A stretch of DNA of 13,390 nt from Larix sibirica (Eukaryota; Streptophyta; Pinopsida; Pinales; Pinaceae): the NCBI GenBank assembly GCA_004151065.3, contig NWUY0300011775.1, positions 1-13,390 of the forward strand, read 5' to 3'. The notes beneath the pieces are model-generated. The model did not search any database, was not told the origin of the DNA, and saw only the letters and a list, made by a program, of their open reading frames with translations. Below, one piece after another: positions 1 to 9,131 of this stretch (positions are counted from its first letter, which is position 1; each line of letters starts with the position of its first letter). The position numbers and the translations under genes were made by a program.

Positions 1-221
1 CACACTTAAAATTTGGCAACTACATAATTGTAACTTTTTTTTATTTCAAGTAGAAATAGGAAGTGGTGCATTTTGAAATGGTCATAGATGAGATGAGATA
101 TGATTCCTTATATATTGTGCTATAAGACAAAGATGGCATGGTTACTTATCCTAGTGTAATGATGATGTGTGATTCATCCAATTGTGTGTCTTCTTCCTCT
201 TTCTTTTCTATATGCTGAAAT
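1..221. other. Left edge, no feature seen
   Basis: AT-rich sequence with no coding signature in any frame and no clear repeat. It precedes the left boundary of the long direct repeat. The bases before position 222 have no visible match to the bases before copy 2 near 7003, so the repeat boundary is fairly sharp. Confidence 0.5.
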
Positions 222-1692
222 TGATTCAATGCTTAGTTAGATACTTGCCCATCCTTGATATTGAGAGAAAGGTTATTCTCTCTTGCTTATTTGATTTATA
301 AAGCCTTAAAGAAGGTCATGGTATTATGATTGCACATCTTACTACTGAAGGGGATAAAAAAATTAGGGACCTACAGCACAACATGCATCATCCACTCTAA
401 TAAGGTGAGAAAGTTTGGCAACCCATGCATAATTTTCTTCATCAAAGGGTTAAAATAGAGGCCTCAATCCATAGCATCCAATTCTTCTTAGATGGTCCAG
501 TTTTGATTGCGAAATCACTACAACAGTTTGACGAAACTCGGGTTTTGTATATGTGATATAAAACATTCAAAAGAATTAAAATCATATCTTGACGATGGGC
601 TTAGAAGATGTCCCATATTTCCTAAGGCCTTCTAGCACTCTTTTAGGTAACCAAATGAGAAAATTTGTATTCAATAATTGAATAAAACCTTCTAATTCTA
701 AATTCAACAACTCCCTAATCGAAATCATAAGAGTGTTGTGGAATAGGAAAGTGGAAAGACAAGAAGATTCGGTCATATTCATTTTTTTCATGCCCTCAAC
801 AGTTTGTTTGATCTATTGGACCAGTCATTGAAGTTGATTTGACTGCTAGTTTCACACCAAAGGAAATATTCTACTGGTTTTGGATGCTAGGCCCATCCTA
901 CAAAATTTTCAATAGTAATTTTGGATATACCCTGGATGCAAATCCCTTCTCATAGACCATTTAAGAATCTCTCTTAAGGGGCATTCTCGAAAGGCTATAA
1001 ATATCAGTACTTATGAAACAAAAACCCTTCATAGTTGGTTGTGATTTTCTTCAATGAATTGTTTAGTTATCACTGGTTAGAAATCTATAGCACTATAAAC
1101 TAATTTTGTGCACACATAAACTATCATATAACATGAGTTGATTTTTTTCTTTTTATATTAATAAATTAGTTTTAAAAGAGTTTAAGAAACAAAAAATTGA
1201 TCTGATATATCAAGATTCAATCCTTCTGTTCTATCTAGATTGATTTTATATGATCATACAATTCATAATGGCGCATGGGTAGACTTATAATGGATCCCCT
1301 ATTTCACGACTTAGAATATCTCTATTTTGACAGCACACGTGATAAAGATAAACATAGTTTACATTTATGTTAACAAATATAATGCATAAATTGGATCCAA
1401 TGATATTGATCTAATGACATGTGAATGCATGACCATATTCTCAAATGTTTCCTACATGATCACATTATTCACTGATTATGTTGTTCTTGGTATAATTTGA
1501 ATGTTGGCTTGGATGAAGAATAGCGTCCACCCTGTTTTCCCTAGAACTGATTTGATGAACATGGAAGCATCTTGAAGCATCTAGGATAAAAAACCATGTC
1601 TCATATCATCTTATAGAAGCTTGGGTATATGCCAAACAAGGAGGTGAGTTACAATATCCCCTTGTAAGTTACATGACTTGTAATTCAATTTC
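222..1692 (+). repeat. Long direct repeat, copy 1 (about 1.47 kb)
   Basis: This segment matches 7003-7858 followed by 9132-9586 in the same orientation. The left match starts around TCAATGCTTAGTTAGATACT and the right match fades after TGTAAT near 1684-1692. Copy 1 is continuous across the point where copy 2 carries about 1.27 kb of extra DNA (around 1075). Copy 1 also has two blocks that copy 2 lacks: about 70 bases near 1257-1332 and about 80 bases near 1449-1527. The ends lack TG...CA termini, and I saw no primer-binding site or polypurine tract beside them, so the pair does not look like LTRs of one element. A dispersed repeat family or a segmental duplication fits better. Confidence 0.8.
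243..1010 (+). pseudogene. Broken coding remnant in repeat copy 1, family unknown
   Basis: This is the counterpart of the better preserved remnant at 7016-7790. Recognisable stretches include HSNKVRKFGNPC, IIRVLWNRKVERQED near 700 and CPQQFV*SIGPVIEVDLTA near 790-850, followed by PKEIFYWFWMLGPSYK. The frame is broken more often than in copy 2. One base is missing near 450, in AAAGGGTTAAAATAGAGG against AAAAGGGATAAATTAGAGG. One extra T lies in the T-run at 782-788. Several stops are present. I do not recognise the protein family. The opposite strand also has a 69-codon open stretch at 582-791, but the plus-strand reading gives the more protein-like sequence, so I prefer it with limited certainty. 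Confidence 0.4.
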
Positions 1693-1725
1693 ATGATCTA
1701 ATGGATTGTGTAATTTTCAATGTGC

Positions 1726-2291
1726 GTCATTGAAGTTGAGTTTACTGGTAGGTTCGAACCAACGGAGGTGTCTCTATTCCAATCGAAGCCACAATCAGAT
1801 CAATAATTGTTGGAGCATATGCTATCGGTTCTATGCTAGCTAGAAGTGGTGATACAAGTGTTTGAATAAATATCGTGGCTATAGAACTAGGGAAAAACCA
1901 AGTGAATGGTAAATAAACTGTGAAACTGATAAGTTATGAGGTTTAATATTCCACACAATAAACACATTATGAACAAGTTCTCTTCTATCCTGCATCAGAT
2001 AATCAATATTTTAATGATTTATGGAAAGCATTATGAACGAAGACCAAACTTGTGTGGCAATTGCATCTACAGACTATTGCTAATATCGAACTCTGTCGTT
2101 AAATCGAATCTCCAGAATATGGCCAAGATAGAACACTGATGTTAAAGTGAATCTCCAATCCACCCTAGGTCACCAATCCGATAAATCTTCAATTCGCCCC
2201 AGTGGTTGACGAAATAGGGATTTTTCCCAATTGTATTCATTTCTTACTGGAATTCTTTGTTGACACGATTAAGTGATGTTGTGGGAGGTCT
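1726..2291 (+). pseudogene. Coding-like relic of unknown family
   Basis: Bases 1726-1770 translate as VIEVEFTGRFEPTEV. They match the VIEVELTARFKPKEM segment of the long repeat (copy 2 at 7602) with about 7 mismatches in 45 bases. From 1752 onward another frame reads as plausible protein with stops scattered through it. It contains IPIEATIRSIIVGAYAIGSM (1776-1835), YEQVLFYPASDNQYFNDLWK (1968-2027), TKLVWQLHLQTIANIELCR (2043-2099), IESPEYGQDRTLMLK (2103-2147) and FAPVVDEIGIFPNCIHFLLE (2193-2252). Stops in this frame lie at 1863, 1914, 1944, 1959, 2034, 2100, 2148, 2166 and 2274. That is nine in 180 codons, only modestly fewer than expected by chance at this base composition. The amino-acid character is the main argument. 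An overlapping 67-codon open frame at 1936-2139 looks less protein-like. I do not recognise the family. Confidence 0.4.
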
Positions 2292-2399
2292 TAAACGCTT
2301 ATTTTAAATTGATTGACTTTTACATTATTTTCTCTTGAACCATATAGTTTGCATAATGTTTAGCGTGTTTATGGTTATAATGTTTAGGTTTTAAATTCT

Positions 2400-3440
2400 A
2401 TTTTGAGGATTAGTTCCGGATTCATGGTCTATTAAGGGGCGTAATGTTTTTGATGTCATAGCATGTTAAGGGTTAAGTGTTAGTGCGTGATTTTGACAAG
2501 GCTCATAGAGATTACGAGGATATTATGTCTATGATCATAATGATAAGTGGTTGTAGTGTATTAAGGGTTAGTATGTTCGAATTCATAATATATTAAGGGG
2601 TCATAGGGTTAACATGTTAAGAGTCACAGTCTATTATAGGGGTGATTACATCTTGGGTCGTAGTGGTTCAGAGTCCTAATGTGTTGGTGCCTTAGGATAT
2701 CAAGGGTTGGTTAATTGGAAATCAAAATGTATTTGGGTACTAGCATCTATGGGGTCATAATGTATTAAAGGTTATGTGTATTAAGGAGATCAATTGTTCA
2801 GGACCATAGCATATTAAAGGGTCAATGTATGAGGGTGCCAGTGTGAGGTCAAGCTTATATTGTATTAAGGGGCTTAGTGTGTTCCAATTCATAGTGTATT
2901 GAGGGTGGTTGTACATGACCATGGTCATAAGAGTTGAAGTTCATATAAATGTGTTAGGGGATGATTGTGCCATTGGGGGTAACAATGGGTTAAGGGAAAG
3001 GAATATTGAGGGTTTAGTGTGTTCATGTTCAAAGTGTATTATGTGGTTAGTGTTGTCAAGGTCACATAATGGATCAAGGGTTGATATTTCCAAGGTTCAC
3101 AAGGATTACACGGTAGACAATGTCCTAAGTGATACTGATTAGAGGTTAATCAAGTATATAGGTTTGTAGTTTGTTCAAATTTATAATCTATTAGGGGGTG
3201 GATATGGCATCGAGGTTCTTATTCATAGTGTATATCAAGGATTTAGATTGTTCAAAATTAGTGTATTAGGGATTTATTGCATTTTAAGGTGTTAGCATGT
3301 GGGGTCATACTATATTAGGGGTCAAAGTATTCATGGTTAATATGTCTTAAGGGGGTTAGTTTTATGAGTCATGGTGTATCAAGGAGGTGATACATCATGG
3401 GTAATAGGAGTTGAGAAAGGGTTATAATGATTTAGGGTGT
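2400..3440 (+). repeat. Degenerate tandem array, period about 33 bp, C-poor on plus strand
   Basis: A loosely conserved unit recurs, approximately CATAGTGTATTAAGGGG followed by TTAGTGTGTTCAAGGT. Clear TTAAGGG cores occur at 2432, 2466, 2561, 2593 and 2865, and variants such as ATTGAGGG, ATTAGGGG and ATCAAGGA fill much of the rest. Neighbouring cores are 32-34 bases apart, and several larger gaps are near multiples of that. The plus strand has many G and few C throughout, so strand skew is strong. Open frames here, such as 2909-3142, change character with the repeat and are not convincing genes. TTAAGGG is not the plant telomere unit TTTAGGG. The array abuts the TNPA-like pseudogene, so it may be part of that element, but this is inference. 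Confidence 0.65.
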
Positions 3441-3533
3441 AATTACACCAAGTTTCATGAGGGTTATTAAGGAAAAAGCATATAACCCTGCTTCATGTAA
3501 TATGATCAATGAGAGAACAAGAAGATCCTAGAA
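3331..3533 (+). repeat. 203-bp direct duplication, copy 1
   Basis: This matches 4011-4213 at a constant offset of 680 bases with no indels and about 19 mismatches by eye, close to 90% identity. It begins inside the 33-bp array and ends at codons resembling NKKILE, just where copy 2 enters the first recognisable TNPA-like exon. After 3533 the two copies diverge completely. Confidence 0.85.
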
Positions 3534-4010
3534 AAATGAATTTCAAATCTTGTAGCTTTTTTTTTTACACATAGTTAAGTTTCGTCAAATTGAAGACCTT
3601 AAATCTTACATATTATTGATTGTACAGGAAGTGGGGATATTGTCGAGTTTGCAACCAACAGAAGGTTTTGGAAATCGAATGGCTTGATGGACCTCTCCTT
3701 TTTGGCAATTAATTATTGCTTATTATTCATAAAAATTCCATTGGTAGACCACACAGAATTCCAAGATTTGAGCTATGCTATGGAGGATAGATAAATATAT
3801 GTTTCACCCATAAATGTTTCTTGTGTGTGTAATTAGGTCCCAACTCATGTCTAGATATGTAATTAGGGAGTATTCCTTGCATAGCTCATGCCTAGGAGAT
3901 TAAGGGCCTCTTACCCTAGCCATTTTATGCCTACCAATGGTTCATCTAGGAATCTTCATCATTTCAAGTGTCCCAAATATTATATGTGAACAAATGTAGT
4001 CTTCAACCAT
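3534..4010. other. Spacer between the two 203-bp duplicates
   Basis: About 480 bases of AT-rich sequence with a T10 run near 3558-3567. No coding frame is convincing on either strand. It separates the two duplicate blocks and has no recognised match elsewhere in the window. It could be an insertion or original sequence left by a larger rearranged duplication. Confidence 0.4.
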
Positions 4011-4213
4011 TCATGGTTGATGTGTATTAAGGGGGTTAGTTTTATGAGTCATAGTGTATCAAGGAGGTGACACATCATGGGTAATAGGAGTTGAACAAGG
4101 GTTATAATGATTTAGGGTGTAATTGTACCAAGGGTCATGAGGATTATTAAGGACAAAGCATATAACCTTGCTTTATGTAATATGATCAATAAGATAACAA
4201 GAATATCATAGAA
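4011..4213 (+). repeat. 203-bp direct duplication, copy 2
   Basis: This is the partner of 3331-3533. Its right end runs into the coding stretch NKNIIEELWKKCHQKKDG of the TNPA-like pseudogene, so the duplicated block covers upstream flank plus the first few codons of that exon. Confidence 0.85.
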
Positions 4214-5514
4214 GAACTATGGAAGAAGTGCCATCAAAAGAAGGATGGCACTCCAATCACACCAACTAAAGGAGAAACTATAGTATGTTCTCAAGTTTAT
4301 AATTTAGAAATTGAGTAGAATTCCATTTCACATGTTTGAAATGTTTATTAAAATTATTTTCTTTAATTGCATGACAATGCTAGCAAAAAATTCAAGAAGC
4401 ACAAGTACAAGTTGCATCTCAATATTTTGCAACTAGGAATGATGCCCTTGCTAGGGTATTAGGGGCCGATGCAGGGGGAATATTTCATAGGGTTGGCCTA
4501 GGAATTACACCAACTAAATTGTTTGGAAAAAATCCATACAAGGAGGTGCTAAATGCAATCCAAGATACAGTCAAAGCCAATGCACAATAAATATCATCTC
4601 TAAAAGAAACATTGTATGAAGTCATGAAAAGATTAGAAATTATAGAGAAGGGAAATCATATCAACAATGAAAGTGTAAGTGTCAAATTATTTACTATTTT
4701 TCCAATGTACATAATTTCACACTAATAACTTAAATTATAATATCACATTGCTGATATGAATAGGTTCCTACTGTATAAAATGTTGAAGTTGAAGTCACGC
4801 CTGTGGTTGAGGTTCGTTGTGTAAATATTTTTTTGAAGAAAATTTGGAGTTCATATTTTTAATGTATCTAATATATTTTATTGTATTGGCAGAGTAATAT
4901 AGGGGACAAAAAAAACCCTATGAAGGAACAAACACAAAAAAAATAACTATAATGCATAATTATACATCCTTGGTAAGTTTGTAATTTAGTTCAATTTTAT
5001 TTTATTCTATGAATATATTACAAATAATTCTCTATTGGGTGTAGAGTCGTGGATCAAAATATGATCAACAATTGCTGCAAAAAACTCCAATAGCTCCACC
5101 TAGACTACAAATTGACAAAAAGAAATCCTCAAGATTAGTAAGTTATGTAATTATTTAATATTGGATAACCAATACTTCTTTTTTGAATGCATATTACGTT
5201 GTCTCATTTATTGGCAGGATTGAGAGAATACTAATGATTTGATACCATCTTGCCAATTAAGCTTGGAAGGAAAGAAGTGTTATATCCATGCGTTAAATTC
5301 TCGGATTAGAATTGCAAAGGAAAAAATACATAAGAGTGACCCAATTGCAATGATCCACTATGTCCAGCTTGTGCATGGCTATTATATTGTGAATCCCACA
5401 GATATTTTACAACTTCAATTTGGAAATATAGCCCTCCCTATCCCCAATAGCACGTTAAATACTCTGGAAGATGCTATATGGAGCTACATTCCTTGGCACA
5501 AGGATGACATTTAA
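4193..5514 (+). pseudogene. Decayed TNPA-like protein gene of a CACTA (En/Spm) transposon, six exons
   Basis: Six blocks splice in phase 0. Exon 1 (about 4193-4282) holds ELWKKCHQKKDGTPITP. Exon 2 (4384-4674) holds QEAQVQVASQYFATRNDALA and then GITPTKLFGKNPYKEVL, the pattern of plant Ptta/En/Spm transposase (Transposase_24-like). Exon 3 is 4764-4811 or 4764-4820, exon 4 is 4893-4972, and exon 5 (5045-5137) is rich in K, Q and P. Exon 6 (5218-5514) holds VQLVHGYYIVNPTDILQLQF, then TLNTLEDAIWSYIPWHKDDI and a stop. This matches the C-terminal pattern of TNP1/En-Spm (Transposase_23-like) proteins. Introns begin GTATGT, GTAAGT or similar and end in AG. Such proteins bind subterminal repeats and assist the TNPD transposase. 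Inactivating changes are TAA at 4588 and 4776, a one-base loss in the A8 run near 4936-4943, and TGA at 5221. No TNPD gene or definite terminal inverted repeats were found. Confidence 0.72.
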
Positions 5515-6020
5515 CTATGTTAGTAGTGATTCCAATGGTGCTGGTGTATCATCTGAGAAGGTTGATTTACTGAATATTTGTAATTACTTATGAACATAGT
5601 TGTATAAATTTTTATAGTCTGGGATTCATAGTTACAATCATTTTCAAGTTTGGGCACAAGTTTCCATTATATACTATTGTTGGAATGCATAAATATTGTT
5701 GGCTCTTAAATATTCTAACCTCTCTTTTAATTTTAATGGATATGATTCTAAATTTAGTTAAAGTCTTTTCTTCTCTGTTTATGGAGCCAATACCCATTTA
5801 CAAAATATTCCTATGTGATTTACACAAATTGCCTAAATGAAAATCTATCAATACAACTCCGTATTCTATTTCAGAAGTGGAATTACAAAACTTTAGCTTG
5901 CGCTATGTTGTATGGATAAAGATTACATTGCGTAAATTCAATTTGATGTCTATGTCTGTGCATAATAGTGTCCTAATAGGTTGAGGAAAATGTTGAGTGT
6001 AGGTTATTTCCCTCAAGCAA
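5515..6020. other. Sequence downstream of TNPA-like gene, no gene seen
   Basis: AT-rich sequence after the terminal stop of the TNPA-like pseudogene, probably partly its old 3' untranslated region. The open frame on the minus strand at 5612-5797 has no protein-like pattern. A TAGTG, the base composition expected at a CACTA 3' terminus, occurs just after the stop and again near 5967, but no matching inverted repeat was identified. Confidence 0.4.
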
Positions 6021-6027
6021 TATCACT

Positions 6028-6056
6028 AGTTGGGCATACAAGCCAATAGCCCAACT
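6028..6056. repeat. Perfect 8-bp inverted repeat with 13-base loop
   Basis: AGTTGGGC at 6028-6035 is followed after 13 bases by its exact reverse complement GCCCAACT at 6049-6056. The left arm is immediately preceded by CACT, so the strand reads CACTAGTTGGGC. It may be a simple hairpin or a remnant of transposon terminal sequence. No function can be assigned. Confidence 0.5.
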
Positions 6057-6377
6057 TCAAACCACTATTTCTTACTTGTGACAATAAAAAATAGAAATAG
6101 ATTGAATACCAAAATGTTAGAACCTTATAAAATTGGTACGTCAGCATGGCAGTGATGCAGGGGATAAGAAGACTCTTCCTCTTATACAATTTCTTTCTCT
6201 GAAAGTGTGTTTAATTCAGAGGTCCTCTATAATTCCTATATCTTCTTAGTTCAAATAAGAAAATGGAATGAATAATATCTAGTAACCACCTTAAATATGG
6301 ATTATTTTGATCTAATCTCATATCAACATAAGGATAATAAGTTGACTCAATAGATAATAATTGCACTTCATAAAACC

Positions 6378-6620
6378 ACCATCTATATGCTAGATGCAAT
6401 CCCCAATGTGTTATACAGGCTGGGTTCAATTACAAAGGAGTTCTCTAATTCGATAGATCCATTAAAAACCATCTACATATTTACATAAATGTGTATGCAT
6501 TCAACACCATCTATAGGTTAGCACAATAGAAATTGTATTCTGCAATTTGGATTTCGTTCTCCAGGTTGGGCGCATTTAGAAATGAATTATACAGGTTTTG
6601 GTTGGAATTACAAACACCTT
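6378..6620 (+). repeat. Short dispersed motifs in gene-free region
   Basis: ACCATCTAYAT-like motifs occur at 6378-6389, 6468-6479 and 6506-6517. A longer imperfect motif, TTATACAGG...GGTT..AATTACAAA, occurs near 6411-6437 and 6585-6612. These resemble the clustered short repeats found in subterminal regions of CACTA elements, and they lie downstream of the TNPA-like gene. That link is inference. The rest of 6057-7002 shows no supported gene. The minus-strand open frame at 6211-6429 is not recognised. Confidence 0.35.
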
Positions 6621-7002
6621 TTAATGTTGCACAATTGTTTAGAGGTTGAATGCAATCATTAAGAGTCTAGGCACAATTATTAATCCATTTAATAGACAAT
6701 TCTAGAAATGAAAAATGCATCCACAATATTTATATACATATCAAGAATAAAAAATACTCAGTTCTCTTATATACAACAATTACCAAATAATGAAACCAAG
6801 CATTCATAGAAAATAGTATCTTTGTTTCAAATACACACCATAAACCAATACCAAACAAACTATTTCTATTTCTATATGGTAAAAAATCTGTATAGAGGGG
6901 AATTTTACATTATCATTACATAGCCATGAGCATTTTCAAAGTCAATCTTGATGAAAAGGTTTGATCTCACTCCATGCCTTCCCATCCAATAATGGCATTA
7001 TC

Positions 7003-7858
7003 AATCAATGCTTAGTTAGATACTCGCCCATCCTCGATATTGAGAGAAAGGTTCTTCTCTCTTGCTTCTTTGATTTATAAAGCCTTAAAGAAGGTCATGG
7101 CATTCCTATTGCCCATATTAATACTGAAGGGGATAAAAAATTTGGGTGCCTATAACATAACAGGCATCGTCCACTCTAATAAGGTGGGAGAGTTTGGAAA
7201 CCCATGCATAGGTCTCTTCATCAAAAGGGATAAATTAGAGGCCTCAAGACATAGCATTCAGTTCTTCTTAGATAGTCCAATTTTGGTTGTGATTCACTAC
7301 AATAGATTGATGAAACTCAGTTTTTTAATATATGATATAAAAAATTCAAAAGAATCAGAATCATATCTTGATGATGGGATTAGAAGATGTCCAAGTTTTC
7401 CTAAGGCCTTCTAGCACTCTTTTAGGTAACCAAATGATAAACTGTGTATTCAATAACTACATAAAACCCTTTAATTCTAAATTCAACATCTCCATGATTG
7501 AAATCATAAGAGTGTTGTGGAATAGGAAAGTGGAAATATGAGAAGATATAGTCATATTCATTTTCTTATGCCCTCAACAATCTATTTTATCTATTGGACC
7601 AGTCATTGAAGTTGAATTGACTGCTAGGTTCAAACCAAAGGAAATGTTCTACTGGTTTTGGATACTAGGCCCATCCTACAAAATGTTCAATAGTAATTTT
7701 GGATATAACATAAATGCAAATCCCTTCTTATAGACCATTCAAGAAGCTCTCTTAAGGGGCATTCTCGAAAGGCTATAAATATCAGTACTTATGCAACAAA
7801 CACCCTTCTTAGTTGGATGTTATTTTCTTGAATGTATTTTTTAGTTGTTACTCGTTAT
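7003..7858 (+). repeat. Long direct repeat, copy 2, left part
   Basis: This matches 222-1075 closely in the same orientation, for example the shared stretch TTGAGAGAAAGGTT and the run from TCCACTCTAATAAGGTG onward. Similarity stops near TCGTTATAG at 7852-7860. It resumes at 9132, so copy 2 is interrupted there relative to copy 1. Confidence 0.8.
7016..7790 (+). pseudogene. Coding remnant in repeat copy 2, family unknown
   Basis: The frame is open from 7016 to 7414, about 133 codons. It includes VHSNKVGEFGNPCIGLFIKR, LEASRHSIQFFLDSPILVV and SYLDDGIRRCPSFPKAF. Shifting one frame near 7412 continues the protein as STLLGNQMINCVFNNYIKPF, MIEIIRVLWNRKVE, a TGA at 7539-7541, then GPVIEVELTARFKPKEMFYW and FWILGPSYKMFNSNFGYN up to a TAG at 7731. 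Weaker similarity (TIQEALLRGILERL) follows. One frameshift and one nonsense codon therefore break an otherwise coherent frame of about 240 codons. Copy 1 at 243-1010 encodes a similar but more damaged sequence. I do not recognise the family. A mobile-element or multigene-family protein is likely because it recurs here. Confidence 0.5.
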
Positions 7859-9131
7859 AGGAATCATTCAATAAATGATGATGTACCATACATTGTATAT
7901 GTGTATGGGGTTGTTCAAATATGCCATAAATTCAATTGTTAGATAGAGCCCAAATACCTTACTAGGTCATTAGAAAAAGGCACATTTCTACATGTTTGAA
8001 AGGAGCTACGTTTGATTGTGTTCCTAGCAACTTTAATTTCTTGTATTATGAGTAGTTCCATAATTTATAGGTTCTTTAGTCCAAATTCTAGAAGAAAGAC
8101 ATCTTCAAGATTAATTCTACATTCTAGTTTATGAATTTGTTTTTTAGTGTCATTGGTTTTCAAGAAACATCAAATGGGTTTACACATTAAAATATCATTG
8201 ATAGCTACTTTACATAAGAAGGTAATGGTCATAATTTCCAGCAAGTGAAAGGAACAGACACCTCACAATAATGCAAAGTGAGTTTATAAGTGTCAAAGCA
8301 ACATAAATCACAATGAGAAGGAATTTCAAACCAAATATCTCTGATATTCCATTATACAACTTTTCAATGTCGTCCAATAATTCCTACTACTAGGAAGTAA
8401 CTGAAAAACAATTTGGGGCATTATTATTGTAGCATAAAAGCATCATGGTACACAATACTCATGCAAATCCAGTATGTCAACATGATCACCCACCTTTCTC
8501 TCTTTATTCTCCTGTATGTTTTTTTTCTTTTTCCTTTTCGGAATCCATTCCTAATTTGTGTTTTTTTTAGTCAATCTCTTCCACCTCTATCAAATTATTA
8601 GCATTGGACAGAGTTTACACTATTTTTATTAACATGATACAATTTTTTCACATGGGCCATTCACTAACAATCAAATATATAGCGATCCAAGCTTTGACAT
8701 CAAAATAAGTTTCATGCATGTTAATAGACATGATAAGTTTCTTGATCATTTTCAACTCCTTCAAGTCATTACACAAACTAAGTTTAAGAACAACAATACA
8801 ATATGTTCCAGGGTTGAAAAAAATCAGGCACATAAAAAATCAAATCACAAAGAAAGGTAAATATGCATTTTAGGAATTGCCAAAGTTGCATGGAGAAAAA
8901 TGGAAATTGACACACTAGGTAGGATAACATATGATTCACTATTTGGAGAATTGATTATGAAAAATATTTGAGTTGTGATCTAGAAATTATGCAAACTCAG
9001 AAACCAACTAATAATAAAGACAATACAACTAATTATAAACTAGAGAAATTAAAACAAAACAAAATATAGTTATCTAATCTAAGTGATTGAATTCATCGTT
9101 GGCCAAAGTGAGGGGCCCTCCCAATTAGCTT
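7859..9131. other. 1.27-kb segment present in repeat copy 2 but absent from copy 1
   Basis: Copy 1 runs straight across the matching point near 1060-1080. The two flanks in copy 2 overlap by about 10 bases when aligned to copy 1: left ACTCGTTATAG and right CACGTTGCTTAG against copy 1 CACTGGTTAG. This could be a degraded target-site duplication of an insertion. The ends show no terminal inverted repeat, and no terminal poly(A) is visible. The segment includes a pyrimidine-rich stretch at about 8488-8540 and a PPR pseudogene fragment on the minus strand. Loss from copy 1 is the alternative explanation. Confidence 0.55.
8618..8836 (-). pseudogene. Pentatricopeptide-repeat (PPR) protein fragment
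   Basis: The minus-strand reading gives NPGTYCIVVLKLSLCNDLKE, then LKMIKKLIMSINMHETYFDV and KAWIAIYLIVSEWPM. After a TGA at 8648-8650 it continues KNCIMLIKIV. This follows the spacing of PLS-type plant PPR proteins: a PxTYTFxxVLKAC-like helix, DLKEGKKIH-like residues, then DVxVWNALIDMY and CGxMEKAxxxFDKM. PPR proteins bind organellar RNA in plastids and mitochondria. Only about two motifs remain, many conserved positions are altered and no start, targeting peptide or C-terminal domain is present, so this is a dead fragment. It lies wholly within the segment absent from the other repeat copy, as expected for a captured or inserted gene piece. Confidence 0.6.

Noticed and set aside
582-791. 69-codon minus-strand open frame in repeat copy 1
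   Set aside because: Partly open in copy 2 as well, but the plus-strand reading gives a longer coherent product extending on both sides. Kept only as an alternative.
1751-1760. GGTTCGAACC, resembling a tRNA T-arm or pol III B box
   Set aside because: No acceptor, D or anticodon arms fit around it. The same position in the related repeat is AGGTTCAAACC within a coding-like block, so it is a chance palindrome.
3381-3399. AAGGAGGTGA followed by ATG, like a bacterial ribosome-binding site (also at 4061)
   Set aside because: The following frame stops after five codons, the motif is a variant of the 33-bp array unit, and all other signs are of plant nuclear DNA.
2400-3440. Interstitial telomere repeat
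   Set aside because: The cores are TTAAGGG or TTAGGGG variants about 33 bases apart, not uninterrupted TTTAGGG units.
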